Source of the DNA: a virus
Length of the DNA: 64,000 nucleotides
IMG/VR virus record: IMGVR_UViG_3300025132_000026
Location: 1-64,000 of that record
Strand: one strand, 5' to 3'
The notes beneath the pieces were generated by a model. It had not been told where the DNA came from. It saw only the letters and a program-made list of their open reading frames with translations, and made no database searches. Positions within the stretch are counted from its first letter, which is position 1; every line of letters starts with the position of its first letter. The position numbers were made by a program, and so were the translations under genes. This document shows positions 23,711-31,948 of the stretch, in pieces.

Positions 23711-24243
23711 TCGTTACGTAGGCCAGTATGATCGTAGCCTCCGCCTTGCCAATTTGGATACATTATGTGAAATTTTTTGTTGTAATGAGACCAGCCGAGT
23801 GCGTGACCAAATTCGTGTTCCAACACTCTTTCTTTCCTTCCATTTTTGGGTAGTATAAATATCTTAGCCATTACAATTTTACCAGTTCGATTACTTGTGT
23901 ATAATCTTGTCGAGGCCATATGGTGTGGTGCAAAACCGCCCTCTGGAAGAGTTATTATTATCTCCCCATATCTGGGATTCATACAGTCTATAACAAAATC
24001 TTTGTACACATAATTAAATTCGTACCCCAGGCGTTGCCAATATCTAACCGCAGCATCAACGCGCGACATCATTAACTTGGTGCTCGCACAGACTCTTACT
24101 TTTGGCTTTGTTTCCCACTCGGCTTTTCTCTTCGGCTTGCCTATTGCAAACGCTTCAACAGGTTTTTGTTCAGAAACAAAAATTATATTTTGTAATTCTG
24201 TACCTGTAACGCAACTTAGCAAAAATAGTAAAAGTAGCCCCAC
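23707..24243 (-). CDS. Secreted lipoprotein zinc metalloprotease (metzincin type)
   Basis: The 178-residue protein starts with a short hydrophobic segment ending LLSC (C11), a lipobox. The catalytic motif is HEFGHALGWSH (H143, E144, H147, H153), the extended HExxHxxGxxH zinc site of metzincins, followed by HIMYP with the Met-turn at M161, as in matrixins. It would be exported and anchored to a membrane, cleaving protein substrates at the envelope. A GTG at 24243 is the only in-frame start, because TAA lies two codons upstream; an ATG two bases away is in another frame. It follows fibre-like genes, so roles in entry, lysis or exclusion are all possible. Confidence 0.8.
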   Translation of the reverse strand: MGLLLLFLLSCVTGTELQNIIFVSEQKPVEAFAIGKPKRKAEWETKPKVRVCASTKLMMSRVDAAVRYWQRLGYEFNYVYKDFVIDCMNPRYGEIIITLPEGGFAPHHMASTRLYTSNRTGKIVMAKIFILPKNGRKERVLEHEFGHALGWSHYNKKFHIMYPNWQGGGYDHTGLRND

Positions 24244-24266
24244 ATATTATATAGTAGGCTAAACTA

Positions 24267-25442
24267 TTACAGCGGTAGATAGCGATCTACAGCGAGTGCT
24301 TCAACCTTTTTGTTGCCGGACTTCTTAATTCCGTTTGCTCCTTGCGCGAAGGTAATTCCGTTATTAGAGCTAGCGAAAATATCGCCACCACTGCTACCAC
24401 CTGATGTTTCACCATCGGAGCCGATCCACCAATTACCTTCACCATCAGTAGCTATGCAATTAGCGCTGCCATTAGTGCGAACTGAGTTATAAGAATCTAA
24501 AACAGTAAATGTTTTACCATTGACATCGGCAGCTAGGCTGTTGTGTGTGTCGATAAAAACAACCCTGCCATTGCCTGCGGCACACCGGTTTGTCTTGGAT
24601 GAGTGCAATGAATCACTACCGTATATTAAATGTGTGGCGGTACCCCAGTCAGTTGTGTCACTAGATGCAGCTGTAATAACACGCGCCTGATTAGTGCCGC
24701 TACCGTCATTATAATGATATAAACAAATAACGGAATTATTTGTAAAAACAAGATCTTTAATGCCGTTGCCAGAGGCCCCCATATCAAGTGTATGTTCTAA
24801 CGACCACGACGCCGCATTATCTGTAGATTTATATATTTTGGTTCCGACACCAAACCACCAAGTTCCAGAACCGTCGCTAGTAAGTGCTTTAATGTTAGTT
24901 GCGCCGGCGGTGTCGATGCCTGTTAGGCCTGAAATATTAACTGAACTCCAAGTACTACCATCGGTTGAGCGCCATATTTTGAAGGTACCCGTCAGCTGCC
25001 CAGCTACTACCCAAACATTGTTGCCCCACAACACCGTGTACATAATAGGGCCCTGACCTGTATCACACAAAGTCCATGTGCCGGCTGAATCGATAAAATT
25101 AGTACTTGTAGAGAATATTATATTTTGCGTGTCCGTCGCCCTTACTCCCACATAAAATGGGTTTCCGCTATCGTCCTTTCCGTATGCTATATCTCTAAAA
25201 TCCCAATCGCTTTCGCCTCTTGATGCATAGGCATTATTTTCCCAAGTGAGGGTCGTGGGTATATTAGCTGTTGGGGCGTAAGAAACAAACTTGTCATCGA
25301 ATCCGGCCACAAGTCTACTCATTGCTGGGTTGGAATCGCATGCGTCCAGGCCATCGACGTTGTTGATAGAAGATTTGGAAACGCCATTTACAGACGTCAC
25401 GTTATCGCAACTAATGCCATTAAGCGACGTAAAGTTTGCCAT
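24267..25442 (-). CDS. Beta-propeller-like tail or receptor-binding protein
   Basis: The 391-residue protein is rich in G, S, T, N and W, with repeated units of the type I-x-x-S-x-D-G/N-x-x-x-W (IWRSTDGSTWSSV, IYKSTDNAASWSLE, FASSNNGITFAQG). These resemble BNR or sialidase-type beta-propeller blades. The N-terminus has short NGV/VNG repeats. Such proteins are often tail-associated carbohydrate-binding or receptor-binding components. Its start overlaps the stop of the preceding structural gene (TAATG). Confidence 0.6.
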   Translation of the reverse strand: MANFTSLNGISCDNVTSVNGVSKSSINNVDGLDACDSNPAMSRLVAGFDDKFVSYAPTANIPTTLTWENNAYASRGESDWDFRDIAYGKDDSGNPFYVGVRATDTQNIIFSTSTNFIDSAGTWTLCDTGQGPIMYTVLWGNNVWVVAGQLTGTFKIWRSTDGSTWSSVNISGLTGIDTAGATNIKALTSDGSGTWWFGVGTKIYKSTDNAASWSLEHTLDMGASGNGIKDLVFTNNSVICLYHYNDGSGTNQARVITAASSDTTDWGTATHLIYGSDSLHSSKTNRCAAGNGRVVFIDTHNSLAADVNGKTFTVLDSYNSVRTNGSANCIATDGEGNWWIGSDGETSGGSSGGDIFASSNNGITFAQGANGIKKSGNKKVEALAVDRYLPL

Positions 25443-25948
25443 TACTCAATTACCAAATAATCTGCGCTTGGGTTGAAGTAAATAATTTTTGATGTATCCG
25501 TACATACCCCAACAACCCTCAAAATTTCAGTGCTAGTTGAGGGTACCGTCGTGGTCAGTTGGCCATCGGCAGCCAAGTATACAGTTGTGCCAGAAGTAAA
25601 TGTTCCAGTAAGATATGAAGCAGCATCAAAAAATCCACGAACAAGCATTCCGCTAGATGACGGTGACGTTCCCAGCGCAATTGCAAGAATGCCTTTGCCT
25701 CCAATTCCTGCCGATGAGACGCCTGCTTCTGCCCAGTTGCCGCTACTATTTAAATAATATGTTTTACCAGCAGTTGTTGTCCCGCCGCCAAATGTGACAA
25801 TCTCTCCGTTTCCAGTGTTATCGCTGAAATCTGCTCTAAAGTATTCTAATTTTAAGTTTGAAAAAATTGATCCATTTAGATTAAGTCTTCTGGCTAAGGC
25901 TTCAAGTAGTGCTTGGAACCGCGGCAAGCCCATATTCTTCTCGCCCAT
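25442..25948 (-). CDS. Virion decoration or fibre-like protein
   Basis: The 168-residue protein begins with a peptide shared with the protein at 54766-55251: MG-x-K-x-x-GL-x-R-x-QAL-x-E, then LNL-x-GS. The rest is Gly/Ser/Thr-rich beta structure. The shared N-terminus could be an attachment module for the same virion site. It has its own late-type element and a GGGGAG ribosome site. Confidence 0.55.
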   Translation of the reverse strand: MGEKNMGLPRFQALLEALARRLNLNGSIFSNLKLEYFRADFSDNTGNGEIVTFGGGTTTAGKTYYLNSSGNWAEAGVSSAGIGGKGILAIALGTSPSSSGMLVRGFFDAASYLTGTFTSGTTVYLAADGQLTTTVPSTSTEILRVVGVCTDTSKIIYFNPSADYLVIE

Positions 25949-25976
25949 TGCAAACTCCCCGTTTGTGTGTGTTTTA

Positions 25977-25986
25977 TATAAATAGT
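25977..25986 (-). promoter_or_regulatory. Late-type promoter element
   Basis: The coding strand reads ACTATTTATA, about 30 bases before the decoration-protein start, in the 48-base gap after the amidase gene. Confidence 0.6.
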
Positions 25987-25996
25987 GATCTCTAAA

Positions 25997-26899
25997 TCAA
26001 TCTTCCTCGACTTCTTCCAGTAAAGATTTTATATCCAAACCTGCACAATCAATCTTAGACTTGCTGACATGATAATGGCTGACAAATCCTGTAAAATTGC
26101 CGTAGGCTACGTCTTGAACATATTTTGTTGATGTTTTCCCAAACTGACTGGTGGGCGTTTCATAGGGGATGCCCGTTGAGTTGTGTATCGCCTTCCAAAG
26201 AGCCTTCAAGGCCTCTAATTGTTCTGGATAGAACCCCAGGAACGGTTCAAGTTTGTTACCGTGAACCCAGGAGTTCTCTATTAGTGGCCTCTCGCCAAAG
26301 CCGTTTTTCACATACCAAGCTTGATACTTGGGATAGTAGGCGTTAGTTATTTCAACCCCCACAGATGGACGATTGGATCTAGATGAGCCAGCATGAAAGG
26401 CTGCGTGTTGCATATCGAGTGTCTGATAGATCGTTCCGTCATTATCAATCAAGAAGTGAACAGATATACCCCTCTTATCCAAAACTTTTTGGCAAGACGT
26501 TGAGGTAAGACACACATCCCAATGATTTACGAAAAATCTAATCTTTCTTTTTGGGCGTGCTGAATAATCGTAGTAGTTTCCAGATTTGGCGATGTGGCCG
26601 CCTTTTTCCGACCAAAGAACAACCTTTTCCCACTCAATCGGATAAAACTCTCCATTATAAACAATATAATTTGAGTATTCACACTCGTTCGGTTTGAAAT
26701 TCGAGATCTCCGCTTCTCTTTCGGTCCACAGTCTCCTGAAGGTCATGGGCCCACAGAGTCCGTCGCCAGACAAGCCTCTAGCCTTCTGCCATTTTTTAAT
26801 CGCTCTTACAAGCTTATCATCAAAGTATTTCTCGCCAAACCAACTTGGTTCCCAGCCGAGTTTTTTGGCCGAGGCTTCGTTGTAAAAATGCTTGTCCAT
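25997..26899 (-). CDS. N-acetylmuramoyl-L-alanine amidase (endolysin)
   Basis: The 300-residue protein has an N-terminal peptidoglycan-binding domain (VRAIKKWQKARGLSGDGLCG at about residues 30-50, PG_binding_1 type). A type 2 amidase domain follows: FFVNHWDV with the first zinc His, SVHFLIDNDGTIYQTLD, an AFHAG strand, GVEI, and a late HYHVSKSKIDCAG providing the last His and Cys/Asp. It cleaves the bond between muramic acid and L-alanine in the cell wall, releasing progeny. No signal peptide, so a holin elsewhere is expected. A late-type element lies inside the preceding gene. Confidence 0.92.
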   Translation of the reverse strand: MDKHFYNEASAKKLGWEPSWFGEKYFDDKLVRAIKKWQKARGLSGDGLCGPMTFRRLWTEREAEISNFKPNECEYSNYIVYNGEFYPIEWEKVVLWSEKGGHIAKSGNYYDYSARPKRKIRFFVNHWDVCLTSTSCQKVLDKRGISVHFLIDNDGTIYQTLDMQHAAFHAGSSRSNRPSVGVEITNAYYPKYQAWYVKNGFGERPLIENSWVHGNKLEPFLGFYPEQLEALKALWKAIHNSTGIPYETPTSQFGKTSTKYVQDVAYGNFTGFVSHYHVSKSKIDCAGLDIKSLLEEVEED

Positions 26900-26916
26900 A
26901 CATGATGTGCTCCCTT

Positions 26917-27189
26917 TTATTCAACTATTCCTATAACATAGTTGTCTAGAATGACATTATAAATAGTTCCGCCAATGTTTATCTCCTCAATCATTGAACG
27001 ATCAACAACGACTTTTGAGCCCTTCTGAATATCGAACCTAACATCGGCTGCAGCGCGGATCGCAGAAACTAGCAAATGGCTCTCGTCTGGGGCCCTATAA
27101 TCTTCCGGCAGTATTATCGAAAGAGGCGAGGCCTCTTCATTTGGTCTGGGAATATCTATTAAAATATATCTATTTACTGGTTCAAACAT
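26917..27189 (-). CDS. GroES-like co-chaperonin
   Basis: The 90-residue protein follows GroES: PVNRYILIDI (compare PLHDRVLVK), a mobile-loop-like ASPLSIILPEDY (GGIVLP), a variable stretch, KGSKVVVDRSM (KVGDKVLF), then GGTIYNVILDNYVIGIVE (DGEEYLILRESDILAIV). It would cap the chaperonin ring, presumably with the phage GroEL at 5143-6726 or the host one, as T4 gp31 does for gp23. The gene is not next to groEL but between RNR and the endolysin. Confidence 0.75.
   Translation of the reverse strand: MFEPVNRYILIDIPRPNEEASPLSIILPEDYRAPDESHLLVSAIRAAADVRFDIQKGSKVVVDRSMIEEINIGGTIYNVILDNYVIGIVE
26958..26967 (-). promoter_or_regulatory. Late-type promoter element inside the GroES-like gene
   Basis: The coding strand reads ACTATTTATA, about 60 bases before the amidase ATG. 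It lies in coding sequence (GTIYN), so chance is possible, but the position suits late lysis expression. Confidence 0.4.
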
Positions 27190-27409
27190 TTTCTATCTCT
27201 CTTTGTATTAGTTTTTGTTGCGTGAAATACTCCTCACGACTTAAAAAAATATCTTCTCGTTTTCCGCATTTTTTGCAATACATTGTTACGTGTACGTTAT
27301 CTCCCTGTGTGGAGCGTACATTCCCGGCTGGAATGAAATAACACTCTACATTCGTGGACGCGCACCTTCTCTTTACAAGGTGGGACTCCATTAAGTGATT
27401 AAAATTCAA
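27182..27409 (-). CDS. Small zinc-ribbon-like protein
   Basis: The 75-residue protein has CASTNVEC and YCKKCGK, two cysteine pairs 25-30 residues apart, typical of a zinc ribbon. A TTG start at 27409 follows AGGAGGAAAA; an ATG seven codons in is possible. It lies between RNR and the GroES-like gene, overlapping the latter by eight bases. Function unknown. Confidence 0.6.
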   Translation of the reverse strand: MNFNHLMESHLVKRRCASTNVECYFIPAGNVRSTQGDNVHVTMYCKKCGKREDIFLSREEYFTQQKLIQREIENV

Positions 27410-27417
27410 TTTTCCTC

Positions 27418-29385
27418 CTATATCTCACAAGTATCGTTTGTGCAGAATTTAGACCCAACACCACCTTCATCAAAATGAAATCTTTGAATAGGCTTGATAT
27501 CTTTACTAATTTTATCGTATTCTTTTTTGGTGATTGCCTCATAAGGTGCTTGCTCATATCCAGTCTCTTCGTACTTCAAAAAAGAAACAGCCTTAAGTCT
27601 AGATTCGTACATCTCTAAAGCTCCTTTTATTTGGCTAGCCTCTGAGGGTGTGAAAGATACTGTCACTGAGACTGAATTATCGGCCCAGTAGTGTTGGTAC
27701 TGTGCTGCTATTTCCAGCTGCTCCCATAGAGATACATCTCTTTTGCTTTTTTCATAATGTGGTTCATGAACAGGAAATTCAACACAAACTGTATTTGGAG
27801 AATATTTGTCGTCTTCAATTTTGTACCCTGCCTTTTTCAAATCTGGCAATAATTTTGAAGTACTAGAAAACCTAATTCTCCTAATGTAATATTCACTCTC
27901 CGGAAAGTGAATTCCTGGAGTTGAGCCGTTCAGAAGAGAGACTGTTCCGGAAGGTTTGATAGACGTCATACGAACAGACTTAGGTATGCAAAGCCAGTTT
28001 GAGTACTCTTCGTCTAAGTGCTTAACGTGTTCATATGCCTTATCGCACATATCGTACAATGCTCTGCGACCAAACTTATTAAACGCCTGGACCACACCAG
28101 ACTGCGAAAGGCCAATCCTGCGATTCTTCAACATCTTTGCATTGGTCTCAGGCCAGTGAGTGTTGGAGAGCGTAATTGTTTTTCCGTAAAGATATGCAAT
28201 CTTCAAAGTCTTAAGATAGTCATCGATATCATCGTGTTTGGCTGGGTATGTCTCCACAAGACAGCAAAGCTCTGCGTCCTCTAATTGTTGTTCAACACAA
28301 GGATTAAAACCAGCTACGTTGATATCATCGAATCTTTCTGGATCCTTGAATCTGCCTCTTGTTCTCGCATTATTAAGCCAAATATATCCAGGCTCCCCGT
28401 TTTTTTGTGACTGTTCTGCGTGCCACGTATAGTTCATTCCAACCTCTGCATTGAAAGAGTTGTTTGAGCCCCATCGATGATGGTATAGCTTTTCTTGATC
28501 GTTCTTCATTTCAAGATATCTCATATCGTCATGACGACCCATAGCCAGCGCTGCTGACCGGCGGACATTTCCGGATACAACACAACGACCTATGAGGTTT
28601 TCCGTGTCGACAATATCTACAGATGTGATCGCTTCTCCAACCTTGCTAGAGAACATCTCTGTGAGGTTTTTGTGTAGCTCGATCAAGGGTCCAGGTCCAG
28701 AAGAAGTGCCGCCGAATCCTTTTATCTCCGCTCCTAACTCTCGGATGGCTGAGTAATCAAACTTCGGTACCTTACCGCCGAAGAAAAACCCATCCAACAG
28801 AGTGTGGACAGAATTAACCCACCCTTCCCGGGAATCATCAATAACAAGAACATCGCCGGTATATTCAGGTTCCTGAATCGTAACCGTGCCAGCACCTTCG
28901 GTGTCGAAACCAACGCCGACGCCGACCATCAGGGCATCCATCATCCAAGCAAACAAATATCCACCCTTGGAAGCCAGATCGCGTGTAGACCTGAAGGCAC
29001 AATTAAAGAGGCCTGCGGCAGTGCGTTCTTCGATAAACTTTGTTCCCATCATCCACAATCCGCGGCCGGGAGGTGTCCACTTAAGATTGAACAATCGATC
29101 ATAGGCATCCTTAGCGGTTTTTTGTGCCTTGTTGTCATTCCATTCCAAGCCAAGCTGAAAAACGTGCTGCTTCTGCATATTAAACATGCCTTCAACTACG
29201 CGCCGACAAGTTTGCCACCATTCCTCTGATCCTGTGGCGTCCGGATCGAACTCATTTAAGCGTCTTGCGTATGTTCTTTTAAAGGTAACATACCCTAAAG
29301 GACCCCAAGGTACCTGTGACGTTTTGTAAGGCTCCACAAAAGTGTCTGATAGCCTAAATCTGCGAATGTTCTCAATTGTTCTCAT
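27418..29385 (-). CDS. nrdJ: Class II (B12-dependent) ribonucleotide reductase
   Basis: The 655-residue protein is a monomeric adenosylcobalamin-dependent ribonucleotide reductase like that of Lactobacillus leichmannii. Visible are LKWTPPGRGLWMMG, FNCAFRS with the first active-site Cys, GVGVGFDTEG, FNPCVEQQLEDAELCCL with the radical Cys in the finger loop, and KPSGTVSLLNGSTPGIH. The C-terminal FCTNDTCEI supplies the shuttle cysteine pair. It reduces ribonucleoside triphosphates for DNA synthesis and works without oxygen or a separate radical subunit, but needs B12 from the host. Confidence 0.93.
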   Translation of the reverse strand: MRTIENIRRFRLSDTFVEPYKTSQVPWGPLGYVTFKRTYARRLNEFDPDATGSEEWWQTCRRVVEGMFNMQKQHVFQLGLEWNDNKAQKTAKDAYDRLFNLKWTPPGRGLWMMGTKFIEERTAAGLFNCAFRSTRDLASKGGYLFAWMMDALMVGVGVGFDTEGAGTVTIQEPEYTGDVLVIDDSREGWVNSVHTLLDGFFFGGKVPKFDYSAIRELGAEIKGFGGTSSGPGPLIELHKNLTEMFSSKVGEAITSVDIVDTENLIGRCVVSGNVRRSAALAMGRHDDMRYLEMKNDQEKLYHHRWGSNNSFNAEVGMNYTWHAEQSQKNGEPGYIWLNNARTRGRFKDPERFDDINVAGFNPCVEQQLEDAELCCLVETYPAKHDDIDDYLKTLKIAYLYGKTITLSNTHWPETNAKMLKNRRIGLSQSGVVQAFNKFGRRALYDMCDKAYEHVKHLDEEYSNWLCIPKSVRMTSIKPSGTVSLLNGSTPGIHFPESEYYIRRIRFSSTSKLLPDLKKAGYKIEDDKYSPNTVCVEFPVHEPHYEKSKRDVSLWEQLEIAAQYQHYWADNSVSVTVSFTPSEASQIKGALEMYESRLKAVSFLKYEETGYEQAPYEAITKKEYDKISKDIKPIQRFHFDEGGVGSKFCTNDTCEI

Positions 29386-29390
29386 TTAAT

Positions 29391-30758
29391 TTATTTCCTT
29401 TTTCTAAATTTTTCATATTTGTGTTGCAAAAGATCCTTTTGCATGCCAGTAGTTAAGGCCACCGGATTAATAGGAACCATCGCGCTGTTAACCACACGAG
29501 GCATAATTTTTATTTTAACGTTAGATGGATCCATAAAAATGTCGTACACCATTCCATCCGGCCCGTTACGATTTTTTGCAATAAAAATCTTACCTTGATT
29601 GTTCTGCTTATCTTCAACCGTTCTGGATACCGACATGATAAAGTCTGCTACAAAGCACTTGTTGAATGCTTCTGAAATTTGTTCCATAGTAATCACCTCA
29701 GCGTTTAAGCCGGAGCGATTGGTTTGTGACGCGGTCCAAACTGGGCATTGAAACTCAGTAGAGATTGCACGCATTTCTTCGTATATAGATTCCAATTCGT
29801 TTCTCTTTTCTTTTCTTACAACTATCGGCTTCAAAAGATCCCCATAGTCTATGATTATCATTCCCGGCTTGATGCCTCTCTTTAACAACTTGGTGAGGTG
29901 AGATTTAATAGTATTAGTTGTTGCAGATTTGGTGGGATACTCTTTTACAATCAGTTTGCCTTCGATTTCTTTAATCTCTTCAAATACTTCTTCTTTGAAA
30001 TTAATAATATCAGATAACGGATATCCTGTTAAGCAACTATCATATCGAGTAGCGATAATTGTGTCTTGAAGCTCCAGAGTGTAGTGGATAACTGTCTTTC
30101 CCTCTCTTAAGGCTTGGGCCCCAAGATGAACAAGAACCATACTTTTGCCAGCTCCAGTCGGTGCGACGACCACTCCAAGCTCACTTTTCCCGAGTCCACC
30201 ATTGCAAATATGATCAATATCCTTCCAGCCCGTAGTCACAGGTAGTCTGTGTTTTGGTATAAATCTTTCTTCAAAATCTGCAAAATAATCGTACCCGAAG
30301 TTGTTGTCAGAGCCAAGCTTGAGAGAGTCATTTATAACTTTAGATATTTCATCAAATGAGCAGGTCTGGAGCAAATTAACAGACTTTAGCATTGCCTCTT
30401 TTAGGTTTTGCTTGCGACAAAAATCTAAGGACTGCTCTTTTATATATTCAACATCTGTTGGCTCTTTGGATGAGATCTTTGCAAAGAACTCTCTTACCTG
30501 CTTTTGGACAACTTCGTCCTCGTCATCCAGATCAGTTCTCAACATGGTGATAACTGCTTCGGCAGAAGGGTGAGTCCCGTAACGGTTTCGATACGACAGA
30601 ACTTTATCAACAAAAACACGAAGATATTCAAGCTCTAAAAAGCTGACATCGAGCACTTCAGTTATCTGATCAGCAAAGGGTCTGTCCTCATATATGAGTT
30701 GGATCAGACCCTCTTGAAAAGCTTTTCCATATCTAGCAAAACTAGCTTCGTTTGTCAA
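29391..30758 (-). CDS. DnaB-like replicative helicase (gp41 type)
   Basis: The 455-residue protein has an N-terminal helical domain and a RecA-fold ATPase: Walker A APTGAGKS (199-206), HYTLELQD, a Walker B MIIIDYGDLL, and a Q-T-N-R motif (WTASQTNRSG). These define the DnaB/gp41 family of hexameric 5'-3' helicases at the replication fork. No primase domain or zinc finger is present, so the primase must be elsewhere. TTG start at 30758 with AGGGGTG upstream; a sigma-70 promoter is just before it. Transcription continues into RNR. Confidence 0.9.
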   Translation of the reverse strand: MTNEASFARYGKAFQEGLIQLIYEDRPFADQITEVLDVSFLELEYLRVFVDKVLSYRNRYGTHPSAEAVITMLRTDLDDEDEVVQKQVREFFAKISSKEPTDVEYIKEQSLDFCRKQNLKEAMLKSVNLLQTCSFDEISKVINDSLKLGSDNNFGYDYFADFEERFIPKHRLPVTTGWKDIDHICNGGLGKSELGVVVAPTGAGKSMVLVHLGAQALREGKTVIHYTLELQDTIIATRYDSCLTGYPLSDIINFKEEVFEEIKEIEGKLIVKEYPTKSATTNTIKSHLTKLLKRGIKPGMIIIDYGDLLKPIVVRKEKRNELESIYEEMRAISTEFQCPVWTASQTNRSGLNAEVITMEQISEAFNKCFVADFIMSVSRTVEDKQNNQGKIFIAKNRNGPDGMVYDIFMDPSNVKIKIMPRVVNSAMVPINPVALTTGMQKDLLQHKYEKFRKRK

Positions 30759-30786
30759 TTTACACCCCTATTGTTCGCCCAGAATA

Positions 30787-30814
30787 ATTATAACATTACA
30801 GTCCAGAAAGTCAA
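30787..30814 (-). promoter_or_regulatory. Sigma-70 promoter of helicase-RNR operon
   Basis: TTGACT (30814-30809), 16-base spacer, TATAAT (30792-30787), in the 61-base gap before the helicase gene. Confidence 0.85.
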
Positions 30815-30819
30815 GCAAA

Positions 30820-31788
30820 TTAACACTCTGAATTTATTTTATTAAGGTGAAGTTCGAGGTCCTTCCAGTTTAATTCGCCAAAACCATCATCTCTCATTTT
30901 CTTAATAATTTCTATCTTATTGAAATTGCACTCGAAGTTCTCAACAGCGTTTCTAACGAAATCTTTTGACTGTGGTGAAAGCATGGGAGAATATAATTGC
31001 ATCATTTTGTAATTATGTTCGATCGTCTCTTGACCTTCCAAGATATTATCGTGAAATTTTAGCTTTTTGTCGACATTCTCGCAATAGGTAATTACGTCAT
31101 CAATCGTGTAATCCTTCTCAGCTGCAAGAAATCCGAGGCGGCGCTGGATTGTTTTAAATCCAACTGCCTTAATTCCCGGCAGATTATCTGAAGCATCTCC
31201 CACAAGAGCCCTGGCAAGAGCCATATTTCTGGGATGGACCCCCAGCTCTTCCACAATCTTCTTCTTGTTGTAAACTAAGTCGCTAGTCGGGCGATATACC
31301 ACAGTCTCTTCGTCACATAACTGATAGAAATCCTTATCATTAGAGACGATCACCTTTTGCCATCCATCGTAGTAGGGCATTCTAGTCAAATAGGAAATAA
31401 CATCGTCCGCCTCCACCTCTGGTAGCATTACCTGCACAATTGGCATTTCATTAAAATACTCAATTGCTCTACGTTGCTGCCATACGCGGTTTTGCATCTC
31501 TTCAATTTCAGTCAGTGCCTTAACGTTCCTATTGAGTCTGATTGGTTTGCGGCCCTCTTTATAGTTTTTATCCATAGTTCTGCGCTTGCGAGAACCATCC
31601 GGGCCGTCCCACACAATTACAATCTCTTCTGGGGTTGTCATTCTAACCAACTTCTGGACAATCTTTAAAGAACCTTTGAAGCCTCCGATTGGTTCCCCGT
31701 TGGTTGATAAACTTGGGTCAACAATATATGCTCTTAGAAACATGTTAAGTGCATCAATAATCAAAACTCTCTTCATTCCTTCACTCAT
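30820..31788 (-). CDS. FEN-type 5'-3' exonuclease / RNase H
   Basis: The 322-residue protein has the flap-endonuclease layout: an early IIDALNMFLRAY (first metal Asp), VWDGPDGSRKRR, then VEADDVISYL, IVSNDKDFYQL with clustered acidic residues, and GDASDNLPGIKAVGFKTIQ, the DNA-binding helix-hairpin-helix. T4 Rnh and T7 gp6 belong here; they remove RNA primers and 5' flaps. The DnaE and mini-PolA in this window both lack such a domain, so this enzyme likely supplies it. The start overlaps the small preceding gene by eight bases. Confidence 0.9.
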   Translation of the reverse strand: MSEGMKRVLIIDALNMFLRAYIVDPSLSTNGEPIGGFKGSLKIVQKLVRMTTPEEIVIVWDGPDGSRKRRTMDKNYKEGRKPIRLNRNVKALTEIEEMQNRVWQQRRAIEYFNEMPIVQVMLPEVEADDVISYLTRMPYYDGWQKVIVSNDKDFYQLCDEETVVYRPTSDLVYNKKKIVEELGVHPRNMALARALVGDASDNLPGIKAVGFKTIQRRLGFLAAEKDYTIDDVITYCENVDKKLKFHDNILEGQETIEHNYKMMQLYSPMLSPQSKDFVRNAVENFECNFNKIEIIKKMRDDGFGELNWKDLELHLNKINSEC

Positions 31789-31948
31789 CTATTTGTTCCT
31801 CCAATTTGCTAATTTGTTCCATAACATAGGCCAATCCACGCAAATTACCATTACGTTGATAAATCATTGCCTGTTCTTGTAGATTAGATATTTGTTTTGT
31901 AATCTTGTTTTGTTTTCTTTTACTAAAGAAGTCAGTTAAAAATTTCAT
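31781..31948 (-). CDS. Small helical protein, 55 residues
   Basis: I found this frame by reading the gap between UvdE and the exonuclease. ATG at 31948 overlaps the UvdE stop and TGA at 31781 overlaps the exonuclease start. The product is a single charged helix with heptad-like leucines and isoleucines (KQISNLQEQA, MEQISKLEEQ), probably coiled coil. Function unknown; coding is supported by its exact fit between two overlapping neighbours. Confidence 0.6.
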   Translation of the reverse strand: MKFLTDFFSKRKQNKITKQISNLQEQAMIYQRNGNLRGLAYVMEQISKLEEQIDE

